Assembly (NCBI GenBank): GCA_002243285.1
Contig: CP022585.1
Location: forward strand, 4,328,641-4,392,640
Source: Candidatus Fluviicola riflensis
GTDB lineage: Bacteria; Bacteroidota; Bacteroidia; Flavobacteriales_D; Crocinitomicaceae
DNA: 64,000 bases
Reading direction: 5' to 3'
A program made the translations under genes and the position numbers. The notes below the pieces were generated by a model that saw only the letters and a program-made list of their open reading frames with translations, searched no databases and was not told the origin of the DNA. Positions 16,666 to 25,284 of this stretch are shown piece after piece; the stretch's first letter is position 1, and every line of letters starts with the position of its first letter.

Positions 16666-18537
16666 TTATCTTCCTAAATGAATTAATAATACCGAAATAT
16701 CGCTCGGTGAAACCCCACTCACACGTGAGGCCTGACCAATTGTAACCGGTCGGATCTTTGAAAGCTTTTCCTTTGCTTCGCTACTCAAGCTTCCTAATGA
16801 CTTATAATCTACAGAATCAGGAATTGCCAATGACTCCAAGCGTGACAGCTTTAATGCCACTTCTTCTTCACGCGCAATATATCCTTCATACTTCAACAAA
16901 ATTTCCGCTTGTTCTACTGCGTCTTCATGCTCCAACGTAAGTTGGGCGGCTAATTCTTTGACTGAATCGCTCATCGCCAACACATGATCCATGGTTACAT
17001 GTGGTCGCGTAATAACTGATGATAGTTTTACCTGCTGCGTTAATAATGAACTGCCAACACCTTCCAAAAAAGGATTCGCCACACTTGGTGAAACGCCCTC
17101 TTTTCTCAACGCACTCATTAGTTGATTCGCGGCAACGGTCTTTCTAGTTACTCGTTCCATCGCTGCACTATCCTGCAATCCTAACTTATGCGCCAACGGC
17201 GTCAAACGAACATCTGCATTATCCTGGCGAAGTAAAATTCGATATTCCGCGCGGCTCGTAAACATTCGGTAAGGTTCTTGAGTTCCTTTTGTAATCAGGT
17301 CATCAATTAACACACCAATGTAAGCTTCACTTCGCCCAAGAATAAAGGATTCGCGTTCCTGAACCTTCAGCGCCGCATTGATTCCGGCCATCAAACCCTG
17401 GCAAGCAGCTTCTTCGTAACCGGTTGTACCATTGATTTGACCAGCGAAATATAAGCCTTCAACCAATTTCGTCTCCAATGTATGTTTCAACTGGGTAGGA
17501 GGGAAGTAGTCATATTCGATCGCATAACCCGGGCGGAACATTTTTGCTTGTTCGAAACCAGGAATAGAGCGCAAGGCACGTTGCTGAACATCTTCCGGAA
17601 GCGAAGTAGAAAACCCATTTACATAGATCTCAATCGTATTCCAACCTTCCGGTTCCACAAAAATCTGGTGACGGTCACGTTCAGCAAAACGATTGATTTT
17701 ATCTTCAATACTCGGACAATAACGAGGCCCTGAACTTTTAATAGAACCATTGAACATCGGTGAACGGTCGAAACCTTCACGCAATAGTTCATGTGTTTGT
17801 TCATTAGTATAGGTAATGTGACAAGGTCTTTGAACCGACAACGGTTTGGTATCAGAATAAGAAAACTTCGAAGGGTTTTCATCACCTTCCTGTAATTCCA
17901 TCTTCGAATAATCCAATGAGCGGCCATCGATGCGTGGTGGAGTTCCCGTTTTCATTCGGCCGGCTTCAAAACCCAGAGCCAGCAAATCTTCCGTGATTCC
18001 GAAAGAAGCTTTCTCTCCAACACGCCCGCCTCCAAACTGTTTTTCACCGAGGTGAATCAATCCATTCAGGAACGTTCCATTAGTCAACACCACCGATTTT
18101 CCATAAATAGGCAACCCTAAACCTGTTTTGACACCAACAACTTTTCCGCCCTCGACGAGCAAACCATTGCTCATGTCCTGCCAAAAATCAACGTTCGGAT
18201 TCCGCTCCAACAGCAAGCGCCATTCTTCAGCAAATTTCATTCGGTCGTTTTGGGTGCGGGGAGACCACATAGCCGGTCCTTTTGAAAGATTCAGCATTCG
18301 AAACTGGATCGCGCTCAAATCGGAAACAATTCCGCTTCCACCTCCAAGCGCATCAATTTCCCGGACGATTTGTCCTTTCGCCACACCACCCATTGCTGGG
18401 TTACAACTCATTTGCGCAATCGTATTCATGTTCATTGTCACCAACAACACACTACACCCCAGTTTCGCGGCCGCATTCGCAGCTTCACAACCGGCGTGGC
18501 CACCACCCACAACAATTACATCATACTCTTTCAACAT
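16666..18537 (-). CDS. mnmG: tRNA uridine-5-carboxymethylaminomethyl(34) synthesis enzyme MnmG
   Basis: A 623-residue FAD enzyme that with MnmE modifies the wobble uridine of several tRNAs. The FAD-binding motif [19 protein letters not shown] is at residues ~10-28. Other hallmarks are [51 protein letters not shown] and the C-terminal helical MnmE/tRNA-binding domain. Length is typical. It is flanked on both sides by parS-like palindromes; mnmG (gidA) lies near the replication origin in many bacteria, which fits the oriC candidate ~8 kb away. Confidence 0.97.
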   Translation of the reverse strand: MLKEYDVIVVGGGHAGCEAANAAAKLGCSVLLVTMNMNTIAQMSCNPAMGGVAKGQIVREIDALGGGSGIVSDLSAIQFRMLNLSKGPAMWSPRTQNDRMKFAEEWRLLLERNPNVDFWQDMSNGLLVEGGKVVGVKTGLGLPIYGKSVVLTNGTFLNGLIHLGEKQFGGGRVGEKASFGITEDLLALGFEAGRMKTGTPPRIDGRSLDYSKMELQEGDENPSKFSYSDTKPLSVQRPCHITYTNEQTHELLREGFDRSPMFNGSIKSSGPRYCPSIEDKINRFAERDRHQIFVEPEGWNTIEIYVNGFSTSLPEDVQQRALRSIPGFEQAKMFRPGYAIEYDYFPPTQLKHTLETKLVEGLYFAGQINGTTGYEEAACQGLMAGINAALKVQERESFILGRSEAYIGVLIDDLITKGTQEPYRMFTSRAEYRILLRQDNADVRLTPLAHKLGLQDSAAMERVTRKTVAANQLMSALRKEGVSPSVANPFLEGVGSSLLTQQVKLSSVITRPHVTMDHVLAMSDSVKELAAQLTLEHEDAVEQAEILLKYEGYIAREEEVALKLSRLESLAIPDSVDYKSLGSLSSEAKEKLSKIRPVTIGQASRVSGVSPSDISVLLIHLGR

Positions 18538-18545
18538 ACCAACAA

Positions 18546-18561
18546 TGTTTCACGTGGAACA
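18546..18561 (-). promoter_or_regulatory. parS-like site 2
   Basis: TGTTTCACGTGGAACA; its reverse complement TGTTCCACGTGAAACA matches TGTTNCACGTGAAACA at every position. It is 8 nt upstream of the mnmG start codon. Confidence 0.85.
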
Positions 18562-18593
18562 AAATTACAACTCAAATAAAGATCAATCAGAAA

Positions 18594-18609
18594 TGTTTCA
18601 CGTGAAACA
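18594..18609. promoter_or_regulatory. parS-like site 3 (perfect palindrome)
   Basis: TGTTTCACGTGAAACA is a perfect 16-bp palindrome and an exact match to the ParB-binding consensus. It lies in the 90-bp gap between ybeY and mnmG. Confidence 0.88.
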
Positions 18610-18627
18610 AAAATCAAAAAAGAAAGG

Positions 18628-19065
18628 CTAACTCAAATGTTTCACGTGGAACACGCGAAGCGCCAACATTTCATCTTCTTTTGAGCGCATCAACGATTCG
18701 TCTTCAGGAGATTTATCCTTATAACCACAGAGATGCAGGAGACCATGAACACACACGCGATTCAGTTCATCAATAAATGTATTCGACAGTTCTTTCGCGT
18801 TATCATCAACCCGATCAACGCTTATAAACAAATCACCACTCACTTCGCTTTCTTCAGAATAATCAAACGTGATGATGTCCGTATAATAATCGTGACTCAA
18901 ATGGGTTCGGTTCATCTCCAACAAATACTCGTCAGAACAAAAAATAACGGTGATTTCGCCAAGTGTCTTCTTTTCAATTTCACAAACATGGTTAAACCAT
19001 GCAAACAAAAATTCCGGGTTAATACCCGGAATTTCTTCAATATCTTCAATGTGTATTTCTACCAT
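18628..19065 (-). CDS. ybeY: rRNA maturation endoribonuclease YbeY
   Basis: A 145-residue metal-dependent RNase needed for 16S rRNA 3' maturation and ribosome quality control. The zinc motif HGLLHLCGYKD is present; the last ligand usually reads as D-H in Proteobacteria but is D-K here, a form I also expect in Bacteroidota. The start MVEIHIEDIEEIPG (19065) is chosen, since longer starts read back through the upstream gene. It is 1 nt from the stop of the upstream ATPase gene. The C-terminal FHVKH is imposed by a parS-like palindrome. Confidence 0.92.
   Translation of the reverse strand: MVEIHIEDIEEIPGINPEFLFAWFNHVCEIEKKTLGEITVIFCSDEYLLEMNRTHLSHDYYTDIITFDYSEESEVSGDLFISVDRVDDNAKELSNTFIDELNRVCVHGLLHLCGYKDKSPEDESLMRSKEDEMLALRVFHVKHLS
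18638..18653 (-). promoter_or_regulatory. parS-like site 4 inside the ybeY 3' end
   Basis: TGTTTCACGTGGAACA, again a full match on its reverse complement. It lies within the last codons of ybeY, where it encodes the residues FHVKH of the C-terminal end. Confidence 0.82.
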
Positions 19066-19066
19066 T

Positions 19067-19495
19067 TTACTTGTGGAATAAGACCAGCACTTCATTCCCG
19101 CGGTCATTGAATTCAACTTCATCAGCCAGATTTCGCATCAGAAAAACACCGCGACCGTGTTCCTTCTCAATGTTTTCCGGCGCAGTAGGGTCGGGGAGGT
19201 TCTTGTAATCAAAACCCGGGCCCGCATCTGCAACACTAAACCCAAAAGATTCAGCGTCATCAAAAACACTCAGCTCAACAGCAGCGTCTTTATTGGATTT
19301 ATTTCCGTGAATAATTGCATTGTTTACTGCCTCAGTAACCGCAATCAACACATTGCCATAAAGGTCTTCGTGCACACCTACCGACTGACAAACTTTGTCA
19401 ATCAGTGATTCTACTACAGGTAGATTATCAAGTTCAGAACGAATGGTTAACGAATCAATCAGAGTATAACCTTGCTTCATTGCCTCACAATACAT
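19067..19495 (-). CDS. RsbW-like ATP-binding protein (HATPase domain)
   Basis: A 142-residue GHKL-type ATPase domain protein. Visible motifs are the N box (VTEAVNNAIIHGN), the G1 box (VADAGPGFD) and a G2-like HGRGVFLMRNLAD. Anti-sigma-factor kinases such as RsbW and SpoIIAB have this architecture and phosphorylate STAS antagonists, so this may be part of a partner-switching pathway. The target is unknown, although a SpoIIE-type phosphatase occurs at 38659-40656. A second possible start, MKQGYTLIDSL at 19480, is preceded by GAGG and could be the true one. It lies between DUF4175 and ybeY with small gaps, likely one operon. Confidence 0.85.
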   Translation of the reverse strand: MYCEAMKQGYTLIDSLTIRSELDNLPVVESLIDKVCQSVGVHEDLYGNVLIAVTEAVNNAIIHGNKSNKDAAVELSVFDDAESFGFSVADAGPGFDYKNLPDPTAPENIEKEHGRGVFLMRNLADEVEFNDRGNEVLVLFHK

Positions 19496-19506
19496 TTAAA
19501 TAAGTA

Positions 19507-22500
19507 CTACTGAGCTCTGTTGAAATATTCACTTGCTTTATCCTTGTAATACTTTGATAACAGCGGATCCACATTGTGCAATAATTCGATTTGACCGAGC
19601 TTTTGACGATTATACTCATCAAATCGAATAAGGTTACCATAATTGCGCTCTTTTCCTGTTTCAGCTTCTCTTTTTTCCTCAAAGCCCCTTTCCTTCAGCG
19701 CTTTCTCACTTTCCAACAAACGGGTAAGTATATCTTGCTGACGACGAATCATCTCAGGGCTGAAGTTTTTATTGATCAAATCTTTCTCTTGTTGTTCCAG
19801 TTCCTTGATCAACGGATTCAATCCATTTCCTTTGCCCTGACCTTCCTTGTTCATTTCATTTCTGATCTGCTCGAGGCGTTGGCGAATTGCGGTTTGCTGT
19901 GCGGCCATTTTTGCAATCTCTTTATTGCCCAAGCCCGGCATTCCCTGATTACCCGGTTTACCATTTTGGCCCGGTTTATCTCCGGGTTCTTTACCACCCG
20001 GATTCTGGCCCTTCTTCATTTGCTCCAGTTGCTTTTTCAGCATTTCCTTCATGTCTTGTCCCGACATTCCATCACCGGGTTTTTTGCCGGAACCACCAGG
20101 ATTCTCACACGCACCGCTTCCTGGTTGCTTGCTTTGGGCTTGTGCCTGTTGCTGCATACTTTGTAAACTCTCGTTGAGCAACAAAGCAAGGTTGTTATAA
20201 GAGGTCATCACCAATTGCTGGTGCTGACTCAACTCCCGGCGACGGTGTTCATCCATTTCGTCGATCATCAAGCGAAAGTTGGATTTTATCTCATGTAATT
20301 CCTTATCAATAAAGGTCGCGATCTTCGGCTGACGTTTGGCGAGCGCCATCAGGCTGTCTTCAACAACCTTCGTGTCATCCATTATACTGCGCTGCTTACG
20401 CCCCAATCTGCGGTAAGCAGGGTCCGTATCACGCACTTCCGAAAAAGCCTGTAGGTTGCTTTCCTGGTCGAAACTCAGCGCCATTAAGTTCTCCAGAAGA
20501 ATGCGCAAAAGGCCCATATCTTCTTCGTTTTGCTTCTTATTGGCTTGCTCCTGAGCGTTATTCAACTGATCAGAAAGTTGCTTCATACCATCCGAAGCTT
20601 TTTGCTGATTTTCACCGGCTTTGGATTTCTTTTCTTTTTGCAGCTGCTCTGAAGCCTCCTGCATTTCCTGATCAATAGCGTCCTGCTGTTCCTGGAAATC
20701 TCCGAGTTCCATTGGTTTTTCCAAATCCTTATTCAGGTCATTGAGTTCCTTCAGATCTTCTTTCAATTCATCAAACTTCTTGTCGATTTCATCCTGCTTT
20801 TTAATACCTTCTTCTTTCGACAATTTATTCTCCTGGATATCCTCTTTCAATTCCTTTTGTTCTTCAGCCAGTTGGTCAAGTTCCTTTTCTATATCGTCAA
20901 TTTTTTCATTCACCTGCAAACGTTTCAGCATCTCCATGGTGCGATCCAATTGCTTTTTCATTTCTTCAGAAGACTGATCCAGTTCTTCAGATTCCTGTTT
21001 CAATTCATTTTGCTGATTGTTCTCAAGGAGTTTTTCGAGTTCTTCCAACAGCTTTTTCAGCTCGTCGTCCATTACTTCTTTCATTAGCTCATCGATCATT
21101 TCCTGCTGTTTCAAAAGCTCTTCATCTACTTCGGAAAGTTGATTTTTTTCTTCCATGCTTTCGCTCAGCTGTTCCTGAACATTCTCCAATTCTTCCTGCA
21201 ATGATTGCTGATCCTGCTGCAGTTGCTGAATCTGTTCCATCGTTTTGAAATCACCCTTTTTGTTGGCTAGCGATTTCTGCAATCTATCCACATCACGTTG
21301 AAACTTTTCCGCCTTTTTCATGATCTCACTCAAGTCCGCCTGTGCTTCTTTCTGAACGTCATCACGCTTTTCATTCAGATCTTCCAACGTCGGTAATTCA
21401 TACACAAACGACTGCGACCTTGTAGACTTGGAGCCGTTTACACCATCGTTGTCCGACACCACAAAATAGTACGTAATCTTGTCTTCCACATCCAGGTCTT
21501 CACGACTGAAATCAACAGCAAAACCAAACTTTTCAGAAGTCCCCGAAACACGTTGAACCGGCATACTGCGCTTGATCTCTTTTCCTGTTTTCTTCGTAAT
21601 CACGTAATGGAAGGTCAATGAGTTCAATCCGTAATCATCCGAAATGAGACCACCGAAAGCTTTCACACCAGCACGAACGCTGTCCGTTTCTTCGCTCACC
21701 ATGATAGAAGGATAAGCGTCTTTGATCACTTTTAGCTGAATCGTTGATGTATCAATTTTTGAAGTAACGCTGTTCTTCAACGCAAAGCTCATTTCACCGG
21801 AAGAACGGTATTTACCCGAGAAAGCGACGTCGGAAGAGTTGAACAAACGTGTTGAATCGTGCCAGGTAACCGCGATACTTTTTACGTTCTTCGCAGCGAT
21901 CCGCCAGTTGATTTGTGTTCCTTCCGGAATGTCCAGATCGGCAATATTGGAAACGACTTCCGGTTTTCTGTTCAGGTATTTCGGATAATTTAATTCTGCG
22001 ACAAGCTTTCCTAAAGATGATTTTCCAATCACATTTATGTGGAACGCATTTGATTCTACATCGCCCGATTCGAAACGGAAATCGGTGGATGATTTCATGT
22101 TATCGAACGTATATACAACTTCATTTTTGCGGGTTTTCTTCATCAGAAAACGGCCTCTTTCGGAAACAATATAAACTTTATCCGGAATTTCACGTCCGCT
22201 GATTGTTGCTTTTACTTCAACTGATTCTCCTTCGTTTACCGCATCCAAATCACTTGACAACTGAAAGCTGAACGGAGCCGGCTGGGCCTGTTCGTAATTC
22301 ACAATACTCGAAGATCCTTCTACCAACAATGCAGGTACAAAAACAGCAATCGACAAAAAGAATAGAGCAACCGGGATTACAAATTTCAGATAACGGCGAG
22401 ATTCTTCAAAACGAACAGCGTCTACAAACGGAACCGCTGTTAATTCATTCGAGCGCTGTGCAACACTTGCACGTAACAATTCAAAACTTCTGTCATTCGG

Positions 22501-22857
22501 ATTGTGTGCTTCATTGAGCTGAAGTGTGTTCAGCAAACGATCAGAAATTCCCGGGAAAAAGGAACCGATAATTCGCGCGGCCTGGTAACGATTGATTCGC
22601 TTTCCAAACGAATACAAACGCAGTAACGGCTTCATAAAATAGTTAAACAGGATGTAACTGTTTCCTAAAATGAAGGAAATCAATAGAATAAACCGAACAG
22701 TAGAACTAAACTGTCCGAAATACTCGAGCGCACTCACCAACAACCACGAGCTCAATAAGAACCCCACAAATACCAAAACGCCTTTCAGCATTTCATTTTT
22801 ATAGTATTTGCGTATGAAGGCGTCAATCTGCTCTATAAGGCGATCAAAAGCTGACAT
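19507..22857 (-). CDS. DUF4175 family membrane protein, coiled-coil rich
   Basis: A 1116-residue protein. Three hydrophobic helices lie near the N-terminus (~24-45, ~55-75, ~155-178), followed by an Ig-like extracytoplasmic region (~190-480). A very long Gln/Glu/Lys/Leu-rich coiled-coil region follows (~490-800), and the C-terminal third has Pro/Gly/Lys repeats (PGGKEPGDKPGQNGKPG) around 960-1000. Length and layout match DUF4175 proteins of Bacteroidota, whose function is unknown. A good Shine-Dalgarno (AGAGGAG) lies 8 nt before the ATG, rare in this window. It heads the DUF4175-ATPase-ybeY-mnmG run. Confidence 0.88.
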   Translation of the reverse strand: MSAFDRLIEQIDAFIRKYYKNEMLKGVLVFVGFLLSSWLLVSALEYFGQFSSTVRFILLISFILGNSYILFNYFMKPLLRLYSFGKRINRYQAARIIGSFFPGISDRLLNTLQLNEAHNPNDRSFELLRASVAQRSNELTAVPFVDAVRFEESRRYLKFVIPVALFFLSIAVFVPALLVEGSSSIVNYEQAQPAPFSFQLSSDLDAVNEGESVEVKATISGREIPDKVYIVSERGRFLMKKTRKNEVVYTFDNMKSSTDFRFESGDVESNAFHINVIGKSSLGKLVAELNYPKYLNRKPEVVSNIADLDIPEGTQINWRIAAKNVKSIAVTWHDSTRLFNSSDVAFSGKYRSSGEMSFALKNSVTSKIDTSTIQLKVIKDAYPSIMVSEETDSVRAGVKAFGGLISDDYGLNSLTFHYVITKKTGKEIKRSMPVQRVSGTSEKFGFAVDFSREDLDVEDKITYYFVVSDNDGVNGSKSTRSQSFVYELPTLEDLNEKRDDVQKEAQADLSEIMKKAEKFQRDVDRLQKSLANKKGDFKTMEQIQQLQQDQQSLQEELENVQEQLSESMEEKNQLSEVDEELLKQQEMIDELMKEVMDDELKKLLEELEKLLENNQQNELKQESEELDQSSEEMKKQLDRTMEMLKRLQVNEKIDDIEKELDQLAEEQKELKEDIQENKLSKEEGIKKQDEIDKKFDELKEDLKELNDLNKDLEKPMELGDFQEQQDAIDQEMQEASEQLQKEKKSKAGENQQKASDGMKQLSDQLNNAQEQANKKQNEEDMGLLRILLENLMALSFDQESNLQAFSEVRDTDPAYRRLGRKQRSIMDDTKVVEDSLMALAKRQPKIATFIDKELHEIKSNFRLMIDEMDEHRRRELSQHQQLVMTSYNNLALLLNESLQSMQQQAQAQSKQPGSGACENPGGSGKKPGDGMSGQDMKEMLKKQLEQMKKGQNPGGKEPGDKPGQNGKPGNQGMPGLGNKEIAKMAAQQTAIRQRLEQIRNEMNKEGQGKGNGLNPLIKELEQQEKDLINKNFSPEMIRRQQDILTRLLESEKALKERGFEEKREAETGKERNYGNLIRFDEYNRQKLGQIELLHNVDPLLSKYYKDKASEYFNRAQ

Positions 22858-22969
22858 AAAATACTCCTCTTAAATACAACAACATACTAAGTTACAAAAC
22901 GGCAACCGATTCAACACTATGAAATCTATTCCCGGTACACTTTTACAACAAATTGGCTCAATTAATCCT

Positions 22970-22977
22970 TACTTTTG
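22970..22977 (+). promoter_or_regulatory. Minus-7 box of gltX (TACTTTTG)
   Basis: TACTTTTG, a full TAnnTTTG match, lies 19 nt upstream of the gltX ATG at 22997. It supports that start against an in-frame ATG at 22919 upstream of the box. Confidence 0.6.
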
Positions 22978-22996
22978 CCTCCTAAATACAAATTTC

Positions 22997-24505
22997 ATGA
23001 ACTCAGGAGTACGTGTGCGTTTTGCACCATCACCGACAGGACCGCTTCACATGGGCGGGGTAAGAACTGCATTATATAATTACCTGTTTGCCAAAAAAAA
23101 CAACGGTACATTTATCATTCGTATTGAAGATACGGATCAGACACGTTTTGTTCCGGGTGCGCAGGATTATATCATGGATGCATTGGCATGGTGCGGCATT
23201 ATCCCAGATGAAGGTCCGGGAATAGGCGGTAAATATGGTCCTTACGTTCAAAGCGAACGCCAGGCGATGTATAAACCGTATGCGGAGGAACTGGTAAAAA
23301 ACGATAAGGCATATTACGCTTTTGACACGCCTGAAGAACTGGATAACGTACGTGAGCAAGCCAAACAAATGGGAATGCCCAACTGGCAATACAACAGCGT
23401 TACGCGTGCTTCATTGAAGAACTCGCTTACGCTTTCTGCAGATGATGTAAAAGCGCGTTTGGAAGCGGGTGAGCCATATGTGATCCGTATGAAAATGCCC
23501 CGTAATCACGACGTGCGTTTTGAAGATGTGATTCGCGGATGGGTCGTTGTGAATACCAATAACCTCGACGATAAAGTATTGTTCAAAAGCGACGGAATGC
23601 CTACTTATCACCTGGCGAATATTGTGGATGACCATACCATGGAAATTACCCATGTGATCCGTGGTGAAGAATGGTTACCATCGGCTCCACTTCATGTTTT
23701 GCTGTATGAAGCTTTCGGTTGGGAAGCTCCTAAATTTGCGCATCTTCCGTTGTTGTTAAGACCGGATGGTAATGGTAAATTATCGAAACGTGACGGTGAT
23801 CGTTTGGGCTTTCCGGTATTTCCAACCAACTGGATTACGGCAGAAGGTGAGTTGTACTCAGGTTACCGCGAAAACGGTTATTTCCCTGGATCATTCATTA
23901 ATATGCTGGCGTTTTTGGGATGGAACCCGGGAACAACTCAGGAGATCTTTAGTATGCAGGAATTGATCGACGCATTCTCTTTGGAACGTGTTGGTAAAGC
24001 GGGAGCGAAGTTTGATCCGGATAAAACAAAGTGGTTTCAACAACAATACCTCAAAGCAAGCAGCGATGAGGAACTCGCATCACTTTTCAGAAAAGAATTT
24101 GATGTTTCTGTAACGGATGCGCAACTGGCTTCTTTTTGTCATTTGATGAAAGAGCGCGCGACATTCGTAAAAGATATGATGACGGAAGGCGCCTACCTGT
24201 TTTCTCGTCCGGAAAGTTTTGACGAGCAAACGGTAGCCAAAAAATGGAAACCGGAATCAGCTGCTTTAATGACGGAATGGAAAGAACGATTGGTTAATCT
24301 TACTGACTTTGTACCGGTATCAATCGAAACGGCATTTAAAGCTTTCCTTGAAGAAAAACAATTGGGAATCGGTGCTGTATTGCCGTTGTTCCGTTTGTTG
24401 GTAACAGGAGCAGGAACCGGCCCAAGCATGTTTGAAATAGCAGCGTTCCTTGGAAAAGAAGAATGCCTGGCACGTATCGATAAAGGATTAACTGTTTTGG
24501 GTTAA
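22997..24505 (+). CDS. gltX: Glutamate--tRNA ligase
   Basis: A 502-residue class I aminoacyl-tRNA synthetase that charges tRNA-Glu. The HIGH-type signature is PSPTGPLHMGG (about residue 10) and the KMSKS-type loop is KLSKRDG. The anticodon-binding helical domain forms the C-terminal third. The start MNSGVRVRFAPSPTG agrees with the family N-terminus. folB follows after 3 nt, so the two are co-transcribed. Confidence 0.97.
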   Translation: MNSGVRVRFAPSPTGPLHMGGVRTALYNYLFAKKNNGTFIIRIEDTDQTRFVPGAQDYIMDALAWCGIIPDEGPGIGGKYGPYVQSERQAMYKPYAEELVKNDKAYYAFDTPEELDNVREQAKQMGMPNWQYNSVTRASLKNSLTLSADDVKARLEAGEPYVIRMKMPRNHDVRFEDVIRGWVVVNTNNLDDKVLFKSDGMPTYHLANIVDDHTMEITHVIRGEEWLPSAPLHVLLYEAFGWEAPKFAHLPLLLRPDGNGKLSKRDGDRLGFPVFPTNWITAEGELYSGYRENGYFPGSFINMLAFLGWNPGTTQEIFSMQELIDAFSLERVGKAGAKFDPDKTKWFQQQYLKASSDEELASLFRKEFDVSVTDAQLASFCHLMKERATFVKDMMTEGAYLFSRPESFDEQTVAKKWKPESAALMTEWKERLVNLTDFVPVSIETAFKAFLEEKQLGIGAVLPLFRLLVTGAGTGPSMFEIAAFLGKEECLARIDKGLTVLG

Positions 24506-24508
24506 ATC

Positions 24509-24877
24509 ATGAAGCACCTGATAGAAATTAACTCGATCAAGCTCTACGCTTTTCATGGTTGCCTGGAAGAAGAAGCCAGGATCGGCGGCCATTATACGGT
24601 AGATGTTTGTATGAAAACCGATTTCTCGAAAGCTGCTGCAACAGATGAATTGTCGGAAACAATTGATTATGTACAAGTAAATCAGATCGTTACTGAAGAA
24701 ATGGCAATTCGTTCCAAATTAATCGAACACGTTGGACAACGTATTGTGAATCGCTTGCAACAAGAGGTTCAACAACTGGAAGCTGTTCGTGTGAAGGTAG
24801 TTAAGATATGTCCGCCGATCAACGGTGATGTGCAAAACGTAGCAATAATCATCGAAGAAGGAAATTGGACAGCGTAG
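24509..24877 (+). CDS. folB: Dihydroneopterin aldolase
   Basis: A 122-residue enzyme of folate synthesis that cleaves 7,8-dihydroneopterin to 6-hydroxymethyl-dihydropterin and glycolaldehyde. Seen are IKLYAFHGCLEEEARIGGHYTVDV near the N-terminus, the ETIDYVQVNQIV segment, LIEHVGQRIVNRL, and VRVKVVKICPPINGDV with the catalytic lysine region. Length is typical. Directly downstream of gltX and upstream of tRNA-Cys. Confidence 0.93.
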   Translation: MKHLIEINSIKLYAFHGCLEEEARIGGHYTVDVCMKTDFSKAAATDELSETIDYVQVNQIVTEEMAIRSKLIEHVGQRIVNRLQQEVQQLEAVRVKVVKICPPINGDVQNVAIIIEEGNWTA

Positions 24878-24892
24878 AATAGAAAAATTTAG

Positions 24893-24900
24893 TATTTTTG
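24893..24900 (+). promoter_or_regulatory. Minus-7 box of tRNA-Cys (TATTTTTG)
   Basis: TATTTTTG, a full TAnnTTTG match, lies 16 nt before the mature tRNA 5' end, in the 39-nt gap after folB. Confidence 0.55.
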
Positions 24901-24916
24901 TCGCCCAAGCTCAACT

Positions 24917-24987
24917 GGTCTCGTGGCCGAGCGGCTAGGCAGCGGTCTGCAAAACCGCGTACAGCGGTTCGAATCCGCTCGAGACCT
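24917..24987 (+). tRNA. tRNA-Cys (GCA)
   Basis: A 71-nt cloverleaf. Acceptor arms GGTCTCG (24917-24923) and CGAGACC (24980-24986) pair fully. The anticodon stem CGGT/ACCG encloses CTGCAAA with anticodon GCA, and the T arm has GGTTCGAATCC. The discriminator base is T at 24987, as required for cysteine tRNAs. No 3' CCA is encoded. Confidence 0.96.
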
Positions 24988-24990
24988 CAA

Positions 24991-25020
24991 AACCTTCGTG
25001 TAAACCACGGAGGTTTTTTT
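24991..25020 (+). terminator. Rho-independent terminator after tRNA-Cys
   Basis: Arms AACCTTCGTG (24991-25000) and CACGGAGGTT (25006-25015) pair over 10 bp with one G-T pair, 5-nt loop, followed by T residues to 25020. Confidence 0.85.
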
Positions 25021-25050
25021 ATACCCAAAATAATTTTATATAGAAAACAA

Positions 25051-25206
25051 GTCCCGTAGGGACGAAATATGGTAACCGAACTACCACCTTTCACATCCGC
25101 CCCGTAGGGTCGGGACATAACGATATAAACCAGCCGGGTCCCACCCCTATGGGGTGAATGATAAAAACACAATCATGGTTTCTACTATATCCCGTCCCTA
25201 CGGGAC
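25051..25206. repeat. REP/MITE-like element with GTCCCGTAGGGAC ends
   Basis: The palindrome GTCCCGTAGGGAC (25051-25063) recurs as its reverse complement GTCCCTACGGGAC at 25194-25206. Between them are two further GC-rich hairpins: CCCCGTAGGGTCGGGAC near 25100-25115 and CCACCCCTATGGGGTG near 25141-25156. The ~156-bp unit is non-coding and looks like a BIME or small non-autonomous element of the kind moved by RAYT/IS200-type transposases. No transposase is present in the window. Confidence 0.7.
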
Positions 25207-25284
25207 TAATACGTAACCAAATCACCTTAAATAAAGGAATTCCGCAAAATTCAATAAAATAATAAGAAATTAAACCTTTTCAGG

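Noticed and set aside
20741-21087. Plus-strand frames opposite the DUF4175 gene, rich in Phe/Ser
   Set aside because: They are the antisense of the coiled-coil Gln/Glu/Lys region and have the biased composition expected for that; no start context or domain.
24987-25172. A 61-codon minus-strand frame across the REP-like element
   Set aside because: It reads through the terminator and palindromes; its composition follows the repeat.
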